From Candidatus Nitrosopumilus sp. (lineage in GTDB: Archaea > Thermoproteota > Nitrososphaeria > Nitrososphaerales > Nitrosopumilaceae): a stretch of DNA of 35,668 bases. Numbering within the stretch: position 1 is the stretch's first letter; each line of letters opens with the position of its first letter. The position numbers and the translations under genes are program-made. Shown here piece after piece: positions 32,151-35,668 of the stretch. The stretch is taken from the NCBI GenBank assembly GCA_029250275.1, contig JAPFBP010000011.1, forward strand, positions 1 to 35,668, read 5' to 3'. The notes under the pieces are model-generated. The model was not told the DNA's origin, searched no databases, and was given only the letters and a program-made list of their open reading frames with translations.

Positions 32151-32513
32151 ATGGATTATGAAAAATTCTGCTCACAAATTTTAGAAGCAGACCTTAAGAT
32201 TAGATTTGCTACAGTATTTGATGAATGGTCAGTTAAAGTTGGAGGTGGAATGAGAGAAGGTGTAGAAAGTTTACTATCTGAGCGTGCATCAAATGAACTT
32301 GTTAATCTTTCAACACTTGATTGGAAGTCCAGAAAAGATATGGCAAAATGGCTCGGTAAAACAAAATACACCTTGGCAGAATACGATACGATTAAACGTT
32401 TTTCATTTTATCTTGGTGATGATTACTTGCTTCTTGTAAGTACAGAAAAAGACTGTGATACTGATATGATCGTTGATAAAGTAATCAAACTCTATTACAA
32501 AAATCAAGACTAA
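32151..32513 (+). CDS. Small conserved-looking protein of unknown function (120 aa)
   Basis: The 120-residue product is soluble, mixed alpha/beta, with MDYEKFCSQILEADLKIRFA at the start, a central GMREGVESLLSERASNELV and a strand-rich SFYLGDDYLLLVSTEKD near the end. This arrangement resembles the small roadblock-like proteins abundant in Thaumarchaeota (possibly DUF6659). That comparison is from memory and tentative. It lies 89 bases after tRNA-Arg. No catalytic motif is seen. Confidence 0.72.
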   Translation: MDYEKFCSQILEADLKIRFATVFDEWSVKVGGGMREGVESLLSERASNELVNLSTLDWKSRKDMAKWLGKTKYTLAEYDTIKRFSFYLGDDYLLLVSTEKDCDTDMIVDKVIKLYYKNQD

Positions 32514-32563
32514 GATGTTCTAAAAAATTGAATTTTTTTATGAGTAAGCAATGAACTATTCAT

Positions 32564-33172
32564 ATGGAATTAAAATCAGAAAAATCAATTAAAGAATATC
32601 TAAAAACATTACCTGATGACACTCATCAAATATTATCTTGATGTATAGTCCATTTCCAGTATTACTTATAGAAGAATATACTAGACGTTTTAAACGAAAA
32701 ATAAAAAATAAAATTATCAAAGATTTAAAATTCAGATCTCGTCTTACTCGTAAAAAAACTCAAGAATTAGGTAAGATGGTAAAAAATCATAAATTAGTTG
32801 ATGATGTTACTAGACAAAAATCTGAAGAAATTATTAAACATGCAAAGAAAAAGGGATACGAAATAAGTGAAAAAATTATCGCTCGGGGTAGTATTTTAAG
32901 TTCTAAATTAAAAAAGAAAACAAAATCTACAATAAAATCTGGAATGAATCTCAAATCATCATCAAACAAAGATCTAGATTTGTTAAAAAAACTTGGAGAT
33001 TTACAAAGGCAGGAATTATCACCAATAAAGAATTCCAAGAAAAAAAGAAAAAAATACTTTCTAAAATTTAGAATGTTACTTTGCAAATCCTTCTGTAGAC
33101 CAATATACTCCTGAGGAATCAAAATATGCAAGGACTCATACAATCTCCTTTTTGGAAAAAAATTCTAAATAA
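32564..33172 (+). pseudogene. Frameshifted SHOCT-domain gene
   Basis: The coding sense runs across three frames. A start MELKSEKSIKEYLKTLPDD at 32564 stops at 32641. A second frame from 32641 carries a basic helical part (residues rich in Lys/Arg) to LDLLKKLGDLQ at 33006. The sequence then continues in another frame as KAGIITNKEFQEKKKKIL, together a textbook SHOCT domain, ending at TAG 33069-33071. A third open stretch (CYFANPSVDQYTPEESK) runs to TAA 33170-33172. One extra base at each of three short runs (TT near 32638, AAA near 33006, AAAA near 33064) would join all parts. This is a decaying gene or sequence errors. Confidence 0.62.
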
Positions 33173-33233
33173 TTAAACTGGAAATTGTATTTTTTTATGA
33201 AGATTTTAAATATTATAACTTCTCAAACAAATA

Positions 33234-33632
33234 ATGGGTGGAGAAGATTTTCATTATTCCTCCATATTAGTTCATGATATTATGACTAGGGCTTTAATCA
33301 CTGTAAATTTAGCAACCACTGCATTACAAGTTGCAAAAATGATGGAACAAGGAGGAATTGGTGCAATACTTGTCCAAGATAATGACAATCCTGTGGGTAT
33401 TGTAACTGATAGAGATTTTGCAACAAGAATAGTTGCAAATAATTTACCATTTGATACGTCAGTAGAAAAAATAATGTCTTCTCCTTTGATTTCAATTAAT
33501 CACAACGAACCAATTTCTGTAGCTGCAGAAATGATGACTGTTAAAAAAATTAGAAAACTTGCAGTTACTAAAAATGGTAAAGTGGTTGGAATTATTACAT
33601 CTACTGATTTAGTTACACAATTGGCAAAATAA
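33234..33632 (+). CDS. CBS-domain pair protein
   Basis: The 132 residues are two CBS motifs making one Bateman module. The first runs about 12-67 (VHDIMTRALITVNLATTALQ, then GIVTDRDFATRIV), the second about 75-131 (VEKIMSSPLISINHNEPISV, then VVGIITSTDLVTQLAK). Such stand-alone modules bind adenine nucleotides and sense energy state or regulate partners. The TDRD and TSTD Asp residues that contact ribose are kept. It is alone on its strand; the next gene is tail to tail without a gap. Confidence 0.93.
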   Translation: MGGEDFHYSSILVHDIMTRALITVNLATTALQVAKMMEQGGIGAILVQDNDNPVGIVTDRDFATRIVANNLPFDTSVEKIMSSPLISINHNEPISVAAEMMTVKKIRKLAVTKNGKVVGIITSTDLVTQLAK

Positions 33633-34058
33633 CTAGAATGTTTTCATCTTTCTAAGAAATACTGTAACTGATGTCATGTAGCATCCTGTTGCGATAATTT
33701 CTGAAATTAATGATGCTAAATATGGTTCAATACCGATTTCTAGAAAATAATACAAAGTTGGCCATCGTACTCCTAGATAGATTATTTCACCTACTCCAAA
33801 CGATGAAATTAAAGATAGTAATTCTTTTTTAATTAAATTTGATTTCATAGACTTGTATCGTTCTATATTGCCCCAGTAAAATAACGCTGAAAAAATTCCA
33901 AAGTAAATAATGTATCCAATAATTATTGTGATTGTTGTGTTTAGATAATTCTCTTGGTCTACTAACAGTTGAGATGCAACTGCCGATACTGATGCTGAGA
34001 TTACAAAACAGATGAGAAAGTTTCTATTAATTTGTAATAACTGTGGATTTAGTTTCAT
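33633..34058 (-). CDS. Membrane protein of unknown function (141 aa)
   Basis: Four hydrophobic segments are predicted at about 12-32, 42-62, 78-98 and 110-133, with a positive region (ERYKSMKSNLIKK) between the second and third that should face the cytoplasm. The size and four-helix layout resemble GtrA-like small membrane proteins, but I see no firm signature. Its stop adjoins the CBS gene stop, and its start is 50 bases from that of the divergent tag gene. Confidence 0.72.
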   Translation of the reverse strand: MKLNPQLLQINRNFLICFVISASVSAVASQLLVDQENYLNTTITIIIGYIIYFGIFSALFYWGNIERYKSMKSNLIKKELLSLISSFGVGEIIYLGVRWPTLYYFLEIGIEPYLASLISEIIATGCYMTSVTVFLRKMKTF

Positions 34059-34107
34059 CGTTATCTCTATGGTAACTAATAATTTACATCATATCATAAA
34101 TCAAACT

Positions 34108-34662
34108 ATGAAAAAGAGATGTTTCTGGGCAAAAGATGAACCTAATGTCACATATCATGATGAAGAATGGGGAACTCCTTTACATAATGATCAAAAATTA
34201 TTTGAATTTTTAATATTGGAAGGCGCTCAGGCTGGTCTAACTTGGGTTACAATTCTAAAACGTAGAGAAGGCTATAGAAAGGCATTTTCTAATTTTAATG
34301 CCAAAAGAGTTTCAAAATACACCCAAAAACATGTAGAAAAATTACTCCAAAATGAATCAATTATTAGAAATAAACTCAAAATAAATTCTACAATAAACAA
34401 TGCAAAACAGTTTCTTAAAATTCAAGAAGAATTTGGAACTTTTGACAAATATCTTTGGGAGTTTGTTAATTACAAACCAATCAAAAATAAATTCAAAAAT
34501 CATTCACAACTACCTACATCTACTGAGATTTCAGAAAAATTAAGCAAAGATCTAAAAAAACGTGGATTTAATTTTGTAGGACCTACAATTTGCTATGCTT
34601 TGATGCAATCTGTTGGTATGGTAAATGATCATACATCTAATTGTTTTTTGTACAACAAATAA
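34108..34662 (+). CDS. tag: DNA-3-methyladenine glycosylase I
   Basis: Tag removes 3-methyladenine from alkylated DNA. The zinc snap is complete: Cys5 in RCFW, His17 in TYHDEEWG, and His and Cys in the C-terminal NDHTSNC. The catalytic region LEGAQAGLTWVTILKRRE (about 37-54) is intact. The 184 residues from ATG 34108 (MKKRCFWAKDEP) match the bacterial family in length; an upstream in-frame ATG at 34012 lies within the neighbouring membrane gene and is rejected. Tag is chiefly bacterial, so an archaeal copy suggests an old transfer. Confidence 0.95.
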   Translation: MKKRCFWAKDEPNVTYHDEEWGTPLHNDQKLFEFLILEGAQAGLTWVTILKRREGYRKAFSNFNAKRVSKYTQKHVEKLLQNESIIRNKLKINSTINNAKQFLKIQEEFGTFDKYLWEFVNYKPIKNKFKNHSQLPTSTEISEKLSKDLKKRGFNFVGPTICYALMQSVGMVNDHTSNCFLYNK

Positions 34663-34692
34663 TTTTTTAAGTAAGACTGATTTCTCTTAAAC

Positions 34693-35064
34693 ATGGCATC
34701 TGGAAAATTTGCAACATCTGTGTCTTGTATGGATGGAAGAATTCAAATACCTTTAGCAAATTGGATCAAAGAAAAATATTCTGTTGATTTTGTTGATGCA
34801 ATTACTGAACCTGGAATTGATAAAACAGTTGCAGACAATCTAGATCTTATTTCAATTAAAAATAAAATTAACATTTCAATTAATGCTCATAAATCTGAAT
34901 TAGTGGTAGTTTCAGGTCATTATGATTGTGCTGGAAATCCTGTATCTGATGCAGAACATATTTTTCAAATTAAACAAGGCGTTAAAGTTATTTCTTTATG
35001 GAATCCAAATATAAAAGTAATTGGTGTTTGGGTTGATGATTCTTGGAAAGTTAATCTTCTCTAA
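34693..35064 (+). CDS. Miniature beta-carbonic-anhydrase-like zinc protein (123 aa)
   Basis: The zinc site of beta-carbonic anhydrases can be traced: SCMDGR gives Cys12 with the Asp14-Arg16 dyad, and SGHYDCAGNP gives His76 and Cys79. At 123 residues it is far shorter than normal beta enzymes of about 200, lacking the N-terminal helices and the C-terminal extension. It may hydrate carbon dioxide or have another zinc-dependent role; activity cannot be told from sequence. A TATA-like ttttttaagt is about 28 bases before the ATG, which fits a leaderless message. Confidence 0.8.
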   Translation: MASGKFATSVSCMDGRIQIPLANWIKEKYSVDFVDAITEPGIDKTVADNLDLISIKNKINISINAHKSELVVVSGHYDCAGNPVSDAEHIFQIKQGVKVISLWNPNIKVIGVWVDDSWKVNLL

Positions 35065-35237
35065 TTTTATTTGTTCAAATTAGAATAGATGTTTTAAATT
35101 CATAAATTCTATTGTTTACCACAAACCTATGACACACTCTATTCAATTGTCTGTAATTATTTTTATGAACATCTCTCATGTAAACTGACAAAGAATTTTA
35201 GATTATATGTGAGATTACTAATACACTCTTAAATCTG

Positions 35238-35668
35238 ATGAATAAAAAATTATCTAACTTTTCAAAGACTGCAGGTCCTGGTATACTATTTGCTAGTACC
35301 GCAATTGGTGTTTCTCATCTAGTACAATCTACTAGGGCTGGTGCTGATTTTGGCTTGATGATTTTAGGATTTGTTATTTTAGTAACTTTACTGAAATATC
35401 CTTTTTTTGAATATGGTTCTAGATATGCCAATTCTACTCAAACTAGTATAATTGATGGATACAAGAAACTTGGCAAACCTGTATTATGGTTATACTTTTT
35501 ACTTACAATTTCATCCATGTTTTTTGTAACAGGAGCGGTTGGATTTGTAACTGCTGGATTTTTTGAAAATCTTTTTGGAGTTGATTTTCTTGGTGAATGG
35601 AGTGTGGTGATATTATTTGCGATATGTGTTTCAATTTTGGCTGTTGGTAAATACAATGTACTGGATAG
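35238..35668 (+). CDS. Nramp-related metal transporter (5' part only)
   Basis: From ATG 35238 the frame stays open to the window end, giving 143 residues. The opening TAGPGILFASTAIGVSH...RAGADFGL aligns with the first helix of Nramp metal transporters. The canonical DPGN of that helix is replaced by GVSH. Hydrophobic segments follow at about 15-33, 38-58, 75-100 and 118-135. Families with changed DPGN include Nramp-related magnesium or other metal carriers, so the ion is uncertain. A TATA-like cttaaatctg region lies just before the start. The 3' end is outside the window. Confidence 0.82.
   Translation, partial: MNKKLSNFSKTAGPGILFASTAIGVSHLVQSTRAGADFGLMILGFVILVTLLKYPFFEYGSRYANSTQTSIIDGYKKLGKPVLWLYFLLTISSMFFVTGAVGFVTAGFFENLFGVDFLGEWSVVILFAICVSILAVGKYNVLD

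Noticed and set aside
32641-33114. Intact 158-residue basic protein at this place
   Set aside because: Its last 36 residues are in the wrong frame relative to a clear SHOCT domain, so the C-terminus is a frameshift product.

Overview
The window looks like chromosome from an AT-rich ammonia-oxidising archaeon of the Nitrososphaeria (Thaumarchaeota), most likely Nitrosopumilus or a close relative. The evidence is archaeal information-processing genes (aIF5A, SRP54, Pus10, eS24, eS31), the archaeal-type shikimate pathway (ADH synthase, DHQ synthase II, GHMP shikimate kinase), a ThiD-ThiN fusion, futalosine-route menaquinone genes, an intron-containing tRNA-Tyr, and many apparently leaderless genes with a TATA box about 25 bases before the start codon. 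No transposase, integrase, CRISPR array or phage gene was seen. Placement to genus is inference.

Layout. 1-6.4 kb: the end of a cold-shock-like gene, tRNA-Tyr (minus strand, 50-nt intron), an unknown gene, aIF5A followed directly by a C/D-box guide RNA, then dph6-srp54-pus10, a 30-residue basic peptide, an HExxH metalloprotein, and the ribosomal pair eS24-eS31 on the minus strand. 6.4-12.5 kb: a DUF309 protein, phosphoglycerate mutase, a GalT/HIT-like protein, a membrane protein, a minus-strand pair (sugar nucleotidyltransferase plus GNA1-like acetyltransferase) and ThiDN. 12.6-14.6 kb: three very small proteins (two with Cys pairs) and ThiC.

14.6-24.1 kb: a one-directional minus-strand block with the whole archaeal route from aspartate semialdehyde and a ketohexose phosphate to chorismate and on toward tyrosine: ADH synthase, DHQ synthase II, aroD, aroE, aroK, aroA, aroC, a chorismate mutase-aminotransferase fusion and tyrA, with a Nudix gene last. 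The run is broken between aroA and aroC by a gap holding a strongly folded, apparently plus-strand RNA. 24.3-26.8 kb: mqnC and a UbiD-family decarboxylase, converging, consistent with futalosine-route menaquinone synthesis.

27-29.4 kb is the most unusual part. Two paralogous genes encode coiled-coil/Pro-rich/GTLPKGF-motif proteins that share an exact 492-bp direct repeat and near-identical promoter elements, with a small zinc-ribbon gene between them. 29.4-35.7 kb is mixed: a peroxiredoxin, an aquaporin, a helical protein with a methyltransferase-like partner, tRNA-Arg(GCG), a small conserved-looking protein, a SHOCT-domain gene broken by one-base frameshifts, a CBS protein, a membrane protein, 3-methyladenine DNA glycosylase I, a miniature beta-carbonic-anhydrase-like protein, and the start of an Nramp-related transporter cut by the window edge.
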